Positions 53,188-62,430 of a stretch of 64,000 bases of DNA are shown piece after piece. The translations under genes were made by a program, and so were the position numbers. How positions within the stretch are numbered: the first letter of the stretch is position 1; every line of letters begins with the position of its first letter. Location of the stretch: positions 744,001-808,000 of the forward strand of contig QXEO01000881.1 of the NCBI GenBank assembly GCA_007115705.1. Reading direction: 5' to 3'. The notes below the pieces were generated by a model. It worked only from the letters and a program-made list of their open reading frames with translations. It had not been told where the DNA came from and did no database searches. The stretch comes from Dactylis glomerata (Eukaryota; Streptophyta; Magnoliopsida; Poales; Poaceae).

Positions 53188-56100
53188 ATGGATCCACATA
53201 GCAGGAACCTAGAAGAGGAAGAACTTCTCGAAGATATAATCAAAGACGCCCCCGATGTTGAACGAGCTGAATCTCCATCGTCATATCTGAACCCCTCCGG
53301 AGATGGAATGGAGGTCGACCAACACGAAGATGAAGCCGATGGGGCAGACGATAGCTCCGATGACGGAGAAGGCGATAGCTCCGCTGATGGAGAAGCCGGT
53401 GGACAAATAACAAATTCCAGCGAGGTATATATATGAAGTTCGGCAATCACTTGTAATATGTGAAAAATATTGGAGATAGCTGTATATTGTATACATATAC
53501 ATTAGTTGACGAATGTTTCTCCTCTTAGGCCTCCACATCGAGCAAAGCTACGAAACGAGGCCCGACCAAAAAGTTGGATGCACGAACGCATTACACCTTT
53601 AAGGTCATATTGCCTACGGGCGAACCCAAGCTTCCTAAGAATGCTGCTGACACATTCAAGAAGCAATGCGGAGTTCTCGTTAGGGATCACGTCCCGATCA
53701 GCGTTCGGGAGTGGAACAAGTGCAAAGGGGCAGCCGATAGTGACTATGTCACCGAAAGGTACAAAGATAATCTTTGGAATGATCTCATGTCACATTTCAA
53801 CCTGCCAGAATGTGAGAATGAAGACGCCGCAAAAAAACTGAGGGCCAAAGTCAAGCAGTGGACTCTAAAGAAGATGGTCGAACTGTTCCGGGTGTGGAAG
53901 AAGAAACTATGGAAAAACTATCTGAAGACAAAGAAATTGTCAGTATTCGAGGGGTATCTAGCCAAGCAGGCGAATCACTGGAAGGCATTTCAGGAGTACA
54001 AGGAGTCAGAAGATGCCAAGGCATTATCAGAAAAGAACAAGAAAAATGCCGACAAGAAGAAATATCACCACACGCTGGGGCCAGGGGGCTATGAGACTGC
54101 CATCCCAAAGTGGGATAAGAAAGAGCAAGAGATGATTGCTAAAGGGATCACACCTGAACCCATCCGTGATGAGTGGGAATTGAGAGCAGGAAATTGGTTC
54201 CTTTCGCATGGTGGTTCGTACGACGAACTAACAGGAGACCTTATCTGCGGGGACGGTCTTAGGATACCCAGGGAAAATTGGAAAAAAATAGTGAAAGAAA
54301 TTAAAGAGGGAAAAAGATAGTTCACTCCAGATAGAAAGAAAGACTTGCTCACACTGGTCCTCGGCAATGACGAACATGGAGGACGAACGCGAGGCTTTGG
54401 TCCTTCTTACCCATGGTGGCTTGGGTTTGCTAGAGACCAAGACACTTACAGAAGCCGAGCGAGAGCAAAGAAGCGACAGCAGGATGAGGAAAATGACAAG
54501 TTCAACCAGTTGTTTGCCAGGCTTAACGAGCAACAGCAGCAGATTGACGAACTTAGAGGAGTAGTGCGCCAGGAAGATCCTGCACTCGATATTACCGCCG
54601 CCCCATCTAAGCGGAAAAGCAGCGTGGCTGAATCTGAGGCCCCGACCGACGATGCACGAAGAATGATAGAGGGCGGTCCCGGCTACCCCGTGGATGGAAT
54701 CAAGGAGTCAACATCATGTGAACTCCATCAGAGAATGAAGAACATATCCATGAAGGTGGCCGTCGGACAAGCTTTACCTTATGGCCCTGATGTACGCTGG
54801 CATGGCCGTGAGATTCCAACTGGCTATGCTAAAGTCGGGGTGGATGAAATCGTGCCGGGGTTTCATGATATGGAGCTCGACATCGCTGGACCCAAAGATA
54901 AGAGGACACTCGGAGAAGTACTGGGTGGAGTCATCCTATGGGACAAGAACTACATCAAGCTTCCAGGCTCGGCCCCAAGGATAACACCGCCTCCGAGTCA
55001 TCGCAGGTCACCTACACCTCCATCACCTCCAAGCCCTCCACATGACGACGGCCACCACAACACGATTCCATCTCGATCACCGCCGCCGGACTTGGGTCGG
55101 CCGTCTCCGCCGCCGCCCGCTAAGGATACTAAGTGGAAGCGTGCCAGTAAGAATGCTCCATCGATGAGTTCTAAGCGACGGAGCTCCCCAAAGCGCAAAC
55201 TGTCGCCCCTCCCAAAGGTACCTCATGCTAATCTTCCCATCAGACCTTATGATCGTACCCTCGAGGAAAACGCCAGGATAGCAAAGGAACATTATGATGC
55301 GCAGATGAAAAAGAAGAAACCCGAGCCCCGCCCGGAATACACCGAGAAGCAAATAACATATGCAAAATACTTACTGACCCTTCCATCACAGTATGACTTG
55401 CACCATAAGCCTGATGACTATACACGCACATTGCAGAAGGAAGGGAAAAAGAGCAGATCACGTGCAAGTGCAAGTGGGAGCAAATCAAGTACAAGTACAA
55501 GCAAAAAAAGATCAGACGTTCCTCAGCATGGACAACAGGCCAAACAATCGATCCCACCCCTCAGGGTGTTATCCGAGAATGTTCCCTCTCTAGTGCAGGG
55601 ACAAGATTTGGAATTAGCACAGAAGTGGGCGGATGAATGGGGTATAAGTGTTGAAGATGTTCTGGCTTCCCAAGACGACAGGCTTCCCATGGCTGTGGTA
55701 GCCCCTAAGTCGCAATTTGTCATGGGAGCGCCTTTGATCAGCAAAGAAAAGTTTGAAGATCTCCCAACAAATATGCGTTACTTGCATACATGGTACTTGA
55801 ATGAAGCAAAGAATGGGAGAACGATGATAGTGGCGCGTGTCCCACGGGAGTACTACGGCCGTCCCGAAGACATCCATATCAACTTTGATGAACTCTTCCA
55901 GATGTACAATTACGACGCCCTCGATAAATCTCTTATGAGTTGCTATTGTCTGTAAGTTTTCCAATTCGTTGTCTACATATAACTTGTTCAGTTATTTCAA
56001 TTCATTGTCTACATATAACTTGTTCAGTTATGACTTGTACTCTATTATGCAGAATGAAGATCCTGGAATGTAAAAGTAGGAACATCATAAATATTGGGTT

Positions 56101-56968
56101 TATTGACCCAGATAAAATATATATAAAGACGCTAACTGATAACCCCAAGGAGACGGAGGAAAACCTTCTAAGGTTTCTAACAGATCAAAATTACTGTGAC
56201 CACATACTGTTTTCATACAACTTCAAGTGAGGGTCTTACTCTGTTGTGTCCATTCACTTATAAGTGTAATTGATAAGTTACTGACATATATATATATATA
56301 TACATGTGCAGCTACCACTGGATTCTGTTGGACATTCAAATTGATAAGGGAAGAGTTGATGCTTTCGACCCATTATCGAGAAACTTGGAACAGTTCCAAA
56401 GCCTGCAGGACATGCTCCAAGGGTAATTTCAATCATTCTTGCGCTCTATCGGTCTCTTTTGATGATTTTCTGATATATCAAGTAATAAAAAAATTAGCAA
56501 ATCATTTTCCTTGTCGGGCAGGGTTTGGAAGCGGTTCAAGTGCGTGACTGACGGTATCTCTCATGAGAAGCTGACCTTTAGAGCGGCTCAGGTAAGTAGT
56601 ACGATATATTTCTATTTTTAATACATTTATGATGCTAGATTATTATTTTGATTATATTCTATTCTCGTAAAGTGTGACCAGCAGCCACATGGGACGCATC
56701 TATGTGGATACTACGTTTGCGAGTTCATTCGCACGTTTACCTCTGAGCACAAGGATTACAGATACGACGTAAGCAATAAATATTCACACCTCTATTTTTA
56801 CCCGTCATTCTTTGTTATCATGATTGACATTCATATTGATCTCCTCTTCTTATATAGTACACGGCCATGCAGGAGAAGTACCTACCAGAGCAACGCGCGA
56901 TCGCTGTTGCAGAGGAGCTAGCGGCCTTTTTGAGGACAGAACTTATAGATGATAAAAGGAAGATTTAG
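53188..56968 (+). pseudogene. CACTA second gene: transposon protein with C-terminal Ulp1-like cysteine protease
   Basis: Seven coding exons join in frame with GT-AG introns: 53188-53424, 53529-55951, 56053-56226, 56312-56422, 56522-56591, 56673-56768 and 56858-56968. The N terminus is acidic. The middle has a plant-transposase-like part (TFKKQCGVLVRDHVPISVREW, then LAKQANHWKAFQEYK and GPGGYETAIPKWDK), a coiled coil near 54480-54560 and a long Pro/Ser/Arg-rich region. The last exons form a C48 (Ulp1/SENP-like) fold with YHWILLDI (His), DAFDPL (Asp), QQPHG (Gln) and LCGYYVCEF (Cys). One TAG at 54318-54320 interrupts exon 2, fitting CAG to TAG. In grass CACTA elements this is the second gene beside TNP2; whether the protease is active is unknown. 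Confidence 0.85.
54345..55951 (+). CDS. Surviving central frame of the CACTA second gene
   Basis: Open frame after the TAG, same phase, about 535 codons. It has LLTLVLGNDEHGGRTRGFG at the start, then a helical Gln-rich segment, then the Pro/Ser-rich linker, and finally YLHTWYLNEAKNGRTMIV before the donor site. If translated from an internal start, it would keep the link to the Ulp1 exons but lose the N-terminal part. Confidence 0.7.
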
Positions 56969-57212
56969 TGTAGCTAGGGGCCATTACTAATATTGGTGTA
57001 ATCGAATAGACGGGCTTTAGTCCCGATAATTGTTATCTCCATATAATTGTATATATATACTCGATCGTAAGATAAGTTATCTTACATATATATGCACTAA
57101 CATGTATGCGTAGAATTATATGAAAAATGTTTTTAAAATGAAGAAAGAACAAAATAAAATACAACAAAAATAATTCCCCCGAACACCTAAACTCTAAAGC
57201 AAAAAACAAAAT
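56969..57212. other. CACTA 3' flank of the second gene
   Basis: AT-rich, with one gggctttagtcccgat motif near 57010. No gene. Confidence 0.6.
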
Positions 57213-57434
57213 CTATACATGCCCTTTAGTCCCGGTCCGTGTTACAAACCGGGACTAAAGGTCCTAAGCCCTGGATGCGCTCCGAGGCGCCCACGTGGAC
57301 ACCCTCCAGTCCCGACTGATAACCGGGCCGGGACTAAAGGTTTAGCCTTTAGTCCCGCCTCTATAGTCCTGGTTTGCAAACCGAGACTAAAGGCCCGTAC
57401 TGGGCCGAGACTAGAGGCGCTGTCCCCGCTAGAG
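57213..57434 (-). repeat. CACTA right subterminal repeats and proposed terminus
   Basis: Inverted tttagtcccgg-type motifs near 57222, 57248, 57330, 57346 and 57383, then actagaggcgctgtccccgctagag. The last bases resemble the left end (ccactagtg) with mismatches, and tta follows (57435-57437), matching the left TSD. Confidence 0.65.
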
Positions 57435-57437
57435 TTA

Positions 57438-58195
57438 TTATGTGCCCAAATGCATGGACCGAGACTGGGGCAAATACGCACCCCACACGCTCGATAAAAT
57501 ACACACGGGGCATTCATGTTTCCCGGGTCAAATGACACAGACCACAGTGCCATCGTGATTCTCGCGCCCCAGATGAACAATAATTGGAGCGACGACATGG
57601 CAAGTTGGCAACCTGAGCTCTCATGTGGCCACCACCATGGCGTTCGATCGCAGCCGTGGGCTCCTGTTCGTTGGCCATCGCCTGTCAACTATATCTGATT
57701 CCGATTCCGATCCCGATCCCGATCAGCCGGGGGCGAGACGGCCGCGCTGCGCCTGCTCGCCCGCCCCTTTCATCAGGTCGCCGTCTCCGTCCGCGTAGTA
57801 CTGGCGTGCCGCTCGCTGCGCAGGCAGGGGGCGCTGCACCGCTGTACTCCTGTTTCCTGGGGTGAACCAGCGCGTTCATTGGGCGGATGCCGACGCCGGC
57901 GATGCCGATGTGCTCTTTCCTCTTCTTCTTCGTTCACGGCGTGCCGTATACTGAACTTTCTCCTGCGCGTCGTTTCTACACGGAGAGTTGCCGACTGAGT
58001 AACGTTTTTGTGTACCGATTTATTATTGGTCCCTGTCTCGGTTTTTGTTGTTTTGGATGGGGTCATCGAGTTTTGTTGTATGTGGAGTAGTGGACTTCCA
58101 TGCAATTTTTGTTTGCTTGTGTAAGCATGCGCTTTTGGAATAGGATAAAGAGCATGCACTTTTGGATGTTTGAGGGAGCATCCATGTAGGATTTT
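57438..58195. other. Unassigned region with a GC-rich island
   Basis: A short gattcc/gatccc microsatellite lies at about 57698-57723. The GC-rich stretch 57720-57910 looks like a promoter or first-exon fragment, but no frame (for example 57887-58090) shows a domain. Host or old element sequence cannot be told apart. Confidence 0.4.
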
Positions 58196-58199
58196 GAAA

Positions 58200-58985
58200 G
58201 CTAGACTAGATGATTAATTATGATGTTTCTTAAGTTGATTCCACGTTATGCCACTAGCTTGTTCGTCTTAAGTTTTTGCCTCATACGAGTCGCTTTATCG
58301 GTTTTGAATCATCGATTTTCTCTTCCTTGTTATTGGCATTGAACCAATGCGAAAATTATGGCCGCCATGATATTAGTAAGGTTGAAGTCCATACTTCCCA
58401 TCCCAGTCCTGAACTTCGATGGGATGCCCACTTTTTTTCATAAACATTCAACCGGTGTTGCCCTAACTCCTCGGATTTACAAAATTAGAAAAAGTTAAAC
58501 CCTTGAGGCAGCATCCTAATTCAGTAAACTATGAGGAGAATAAAGGAAGAAGAGGTGTGTGAGGGGGCATCCAAGAATATATAGTACTGTAAATGTTGGC
58601 TTACACAATAAAGGTGGGCTTCATGATAAATTTTGATGTTTTTAATTCGTCTCGGGGCGACTAGGTTGTTCGTCTTAATTTTTAGCCTCATACAAGCCGC
58701 TTTATCTGTTTTAAATCACCAATTTTATCTTCTTTGTCCTTAGCTTGAACCAGTGTGAAAATTATCTCTACCATGCATGATCTTAGTAAGGTTGAAGTCA
58801 ACACTTACCGTCCCATTTCCTAGACTTCGATGTGGCGCCAACTTTTTTCATGAACTTTAAGCCTGCTGCCTAACTCCTCGAATTTACAAAAAAAAAAAAA
58901 AATCCCTTGAGGAGGCTTCCTAATTCAGTAAATTAAGAGGGGAGGAAATAATTCATCGCTGAAGACTAAAGGAAGAAAACCAATG
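58200..58985. repeat. Old tandem duplication, two diverged copies of about 350-415 bp
   Basis: 58205-58545 and 58620-58965 share ordered blocks: ttgttcgtctta, agcctcata(c/a)a, cgctttatc, gaaccagtg/gaaccaatg, tagtaaggttgaagtc, cttcgatg, taactcctcg, and tcctaattcagtaaa. The copies differ clearly, so the event is old. No coding function is seen. Confidence 0.75.
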
Positions 58986-59419
58986 TGCCATTTGGTACAA
59001 ATGGCATGGGGGAACAATAGGTGAAGTTGCAGGCTCATTAACTCATGACTACTAAAAATATTTCACCATGCTCGATTATGAGAGGAATTAGCTTTTACTA
59101 TGCATGAGATAACAAAATAGAGGGATTTAATTCGATGATAGTCTGATTAAGCCAAAAAAAAGCGAGGAACCAAAGATAATACAATCACTTGAACAATTAT
59201 GTTTCACTATATTGCAATCTTCCAATTTATACAACTATAATCTTCAAAAAAAACCTTGACAAGGGGGAAAGCATATACCCAGCCAAAAAGAGTCACCATG
59301 TCCTCAATTTGGCAAAAAAAAATTCCTACGGCTACAACCACTCTCATCGTGTATTTCCCTAGCTAGTGAATTAAATCGCACGAAAATAAAATGGAAGACG
59401 ATCGCCGTTCCACCATCCA
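58986..59419. other. 3' flank of the LOR gene
   Basis: AT-rich, probably including the 3' untranslated region of the minus-strand gene. No other feature seen. Confidence 0.5.
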
Positions 59420-60004
59420 TCACAAGGAGCGGTTCATGAGGCCACGCACGACGACCAAACCCAGCACGAGCAGGTGATCCACCTCCGGCCCCACCGTCAG
59501 CGTCAGCACGTCCTCGCCCAGCACGAGCCCCGCCGCCGTCTGCTTCCGGGCGACCTCCGCCAAGACCGCGCCGCCGCTGACGACTCTGTAATCCGACTTG
59601 CGCTTACAGCACCCGTCGAGCCTGTAGCACGCCCCCGCGCCGCCGTGCATCGTCACGGCGGCCCCGCCCTTCTTGTCGGCACGCCGCACGCTGAACCACG
59701 GCGTCGCCTCGTCCTCCTCGCCGGCGACGCGGCAGACCTCCCACCTCCTGAACACCCCGAAGCCCTTGCGTCGGATCCTGATGAGGGTGTTGCCGGCGCG
59801 GTCCATGAAGAACACCTCGCGGCCGCCCTTGCAGCCGTAGTTGTCCACGCGGAAGGCGACGCCGCCGTCGGGGGTGTACACGGTGCAGCCGTTACCGTTG
59901 AACACCAGGGACTTCATCCACACCGTGTAGGCCTGCTGGCCATGGTGATCACCACCGGAGGAGGACGGCGATGCTGCTGCAGGAAGCGGCTGGATCTTGG
60001 CCAT
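59420..60004 (-). CDS. LURP-one-related (LOR, DUF567) protein, likely the only host gene
   Basis: 194 residues, no intron seen. After a Ser/Ala-rich N terminus come YTVWMKSLVFNGNGCTVYT, GGVAFRVDNYGCKG, EVFFMDRAGNTLIRIRRKG and FRRWEVCR, then a basic segment GCCKRKSDYRVVSGGAVLAE and the C-terminal hydrophobic helix region DHLLVLGLVVVRGLMNRS. This order is the LOR/tubby-like beta-barrel of plant LURP-one-related proteins, which are about 190-230 residues long. LURP1 of Arabidopsis takes part in pathogen defence; most paralogues are of unknown function, so no role is claimed. High GC at third positions is normal for grass genes. A TATA box is 88-95 bp upstream. The plus-strand frame 59474-60058 is antisense to it. 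Confidence 0.9.
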   Translation of the reverse strand: MAKIQPLPAAASPSSSGGDHHGQQAYTVWMKSLVFNGNGCTVYTPDGGVAFRVDNYGCKGGREVFFMDRAGNTLIRIRRKGFGVFRRWEVCRVAGEEDEATPWFSVRRADKKGGAAVTMHGGAGACYRLDGCCKRKSDYRVVSGGAVLAEVARKQTAAGLVLGEDVLTLTVGPEVDHLLVLGLVVVRGLMNRSL

Positions 60005-60091
60005 CGGTCGGCGAGAAGAAAGAAGAGTGTGCTGCTCTTTTTTTTTTCGATGAGATGATTGGGATGGTGGGTGCCAGTGGCTGGTTCCACG

Positions 60092-60099
60092 TATTTATA
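60092..60099 (-). promoter_or_regulatory. TATA box of the LOR gene
   Basis: The minus strand reads TATAAATA in ccacctataaatacgtgg, 88 bp before the start codon. Confidence 0.7.
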
Positions 60100-60304
60100 G
60101 GTGGTTGTGTGTATATCTTGCTAATTATTCTGGCTTCTGGGTCCGGATTAGTTTATGGCACTGTACGCGTCACGCGGACACGATAGAATAGTGCTAACCC
60201 GAACTTGTTTATGCTCGATCTAGTACTCTACTCGTCAGCATGCAATGAACGCCACGTTTACTTAGTGCCTGTTTTCAGCTGATTCTAGCATGACTTCGTA
60301 TATA

Positions 60305-60462
60305 CTCCCTCCGTTCGGAAATATAAGATGTTTTAGTTTTGTGAAGTGAATGTATCTAGATATCTTTTAGTGTATAGGTTCGCTTGAATTTATATACTAA
60401 AAGATGTCTAAATACATTAACTTCACAAAGCTAAAACATCTTATATTTCTAAACAGAGGGAG
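60305..60462. mobile_element. Stowaway MITE (158 bp)
   Basis: Starts ctccctccgttcggaaatataagatgtt-type and ends with its inverse (aacatcttatatttct...gagggag), flanked by TA on both sides. Confidence 0.93.
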
Positions 60463-60540
60463 TAGTGGTTAATGAGTTTTAGGGATACCGAATGTTTCTC
60501 TCCCCATAGAACTGCAGACACTATGAGTTTAGTATTATTA

Positions 60541-60615
60541 CCTCCGTTCTGAGATGTAAACTTTTTTTAGAAAGCTAAAATTAATTTTCTTAAAAGGTTT
60601 ACATTATGGAGATAG
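60541..60615. mobile_element. Short Stowaway-like MITE (75 bp)
   Basis: cctccgttctgagatgtaaac at the left and gtttacattatggagatag at the right are inverted partners with mismatches; TA flanks both sides. Confidence 0.7.
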
Positions 60616-60692
60616 TAGTTTGCATCCCGGCATATACATGTAGAGAATATTTTCAAATTGTGTGATATCATTCCCATACAAATATTATCTAA

Positions 60693-60980
60693 GGGCTTGA
60701 TTCACAAGATTTCTATAAGGCGGGAATAGGAAAAATGCAGGATCGAAATGACATGCCCTTTCTAATCCTATAGGACAGAAACTAGGAAACCAAAAAATGT
60801 AAAATTGTAAAAAGAGAGGTTGGAGCGAAGGAAAATTTTCCTCCAATATAGTGCAAAAGAATCCTTTGTAGGAATTTCAAAGGATTGCAATCCTTTGGAT
60901 CAGACGGCCTTCATAGGAAAAATCCTAAGGATCAAAATCCTTCAAAAATCATACAAAATTCCTTTGAATGAAATGAGCCT
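60693..60980. mobile_element. Tourist/Harbinger-type MITE (288 bp)
   Basis: The left end gggcttgattca pairs imperfectly with the right end tgaatgaaatgagcct; the TSD is taa (60690-60692 and 60981-60983). The interior contains inverted ggaaaatttt and caaaggattgcaatcctttg pieces typical of these elements. Confidence 0.75.
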
Positions 60981-60983
60981 TAA

Positions 60984-61787
60984 ACTTTTTTTCTAGCACT
61001 ATAGTAAAATTGCTGCTCACCATAAGTATATGTTAATATTAGAGAGAAAGAGCTTTGGAAGCACCACTTTGCAAATTATCGAGAAGAAGAAAGTTAACGC
61101 TGACGAGCCAAACTGCAAGCCGCAACGGGTAACACGTGCCACTTGATCTCACCATCGATGATGGAAACGTACTACGGATTGTTCTATTTGGTGAGCATCT
61201 CTCGATAACGCGCAGCGAGCCAAGGATAGGTACCTGCGCCTAATCAGGCTGCTAGGCTGCTAGGCGCTATCTAAATTCTAATCACGGAAAAACTATGGTT
61301 AGCTAGCTACCTAGATCTGATCTCTTATTTAATTTTGCATGAACCGGTCGATCTAATTCACACTCTTGTTTTCGCTCTCTTTTTCTTTGATGATGTCGTT
61401 AGGCCGGCGAGAGCCACATCACTCGTTAATTGTTTTACAGCAACAGTTATCCATCCACACATGGCAATTGACAGAACACCAGCAAAATAACCACACATGG
61501 AGTATACCTTTTGGATTAGTGCATTGATTAATCCGTTAATTTCCTGAATGAATACTCTAGATTAATGCATTGGTTAATCTATCTCCTGGATAATATTGGC
61601 CGGTAAAACCGAGGGTATGCAGTTATGTGGCGATGGGCTAATTAAAATGTTTAAAAAAAAGTTGAACCCAAGTTTCCACATTGAAATGACACACATAACC
61701 TTTTTATTACACTACTTAATAAAACTTTACAAAATAATACGTTGATCAACCTGAATCCATCTCTTAGACAACAACTGTATTAAAATA
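60984..61787. other. 5' distal flank of the LOR gene
   Basis: No gene. It contains a G-box core, cacgtg, at 61133-61138, about 1.1 kb upstream of the LOR start codon; whether it acts on the gene is unknown. A local repeat of attaatc/cattggttaatc lies near 61520-61580. Confidence 0.4.
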
Positions 61788-61789
61788 TA

Positions 61790-62070
61790 CTCCCTCCATT
61801 CCTATATATAGGAGGTATAGTTTTCTGAAGAAAATTCCAAAATATAAGACTCCTGCCAAATTTATCGCAGGATTTGTGGAGTAGTTGACTTCCACATGAT
61901 TATTTGTTGAGATATTTCACAAACAAATCTGATCAGGAGAGAGAGAAGATCGGGAGTTTTCTTATTTTCCTCCTCTTTCACATCTAAAACCAACAAAAAT
62001 TAACTATCCAACCTATGCATTAATATTCGTGCGAAAAAACTTTACCTTCTATATATTGGAACGGAAGGAG
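61790..62070. mobile_element. Stowaway-like MITE (281 bp)
   Basis: ctccctccattcctatatata at the left is the inverse of tatatattggaacggaaggag at the right, with TA on both sides. Longer than usual for Stowaway; the interior has no coding sequence. Confidence 0.82.
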
Positions 62071-62072
62071 TA

Positions 62073-62430
62073 TATGGCTCTACATTGTGTGGTGCTGAGT
62101 ATGAGTACTATGTTGTTGGGTCAAATGATCGGTACACGGGATTAACGCGAGATGGAGTGTTAAACAAAGCGAGCCAGGCCTGCCGAACATATGGGAACAG
62201 ATCAGCAACTCTGATAATGGAAGATAATTAACACTTTTGCTATTTGAACATTTTCGTAGAGGAGACTTCTGAAGATCATTTAGCAATCACATTTTTTGTG
62301 GAGTGCACATAAAGCATTCGTACGTGATACTGTATTTTTATACTTAGGGCAAGTACAATGCTTGACGCTAACAGAGACGCTTAGAGTGGAAAAAGAAATA
62401 GCATAAAATCAAATTATTTTCTAAGCACCT
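62073..62430. other. Spacer, possibly with a truncated MITE end
   Basis: agggcaagtacaatgcttgacgc (near 62346) resembles the start of a common grass MITE whose other end is absent, perhaps cut off by the LINE. The 68-codon minus frame 62080-62286 has no support. Confidence 0.35.

Larger units (their letters stand above)
14970..57434 (+). mobile_element. CACTA (En/Spm-type) DNA transposon, split by a MULE and by a retrotransposon stack
   Basis: The left end is CACTAGTGGAAAATGGGCC. It is followed by inverted tttagtcccgg/ccgggactaaag subterminal repeats, which recur at the right end (57013-57395). The proposed right end (cgctagag at 57427-57434) is a worn match to the left terminus, but both sides carry the 3-bp TSD tta. 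Inside are a TNP2 transposase gene in three pieces and a second gene with a Ulp1-like domain. Without the MULE (16261-23713) and the Gypsy stack (25644-49857) the element is about 10.8 kb, a normal size for grass CACTA elements. Confidence is high for the element and moderate for its right end. Confidence 0.87.

Noticed and set aside
57887..58090. 67-residue hydrophobic frame
   Set aside because: No domain, no promoter evidence and no similarity recognised; kept as unassigned.
59474..60058. 194-codon plus-strand frame
   Set aside because: Exact antisense of the LOR gene; its His/Arg/Ala-rich content is a by-product of high third-position GC.
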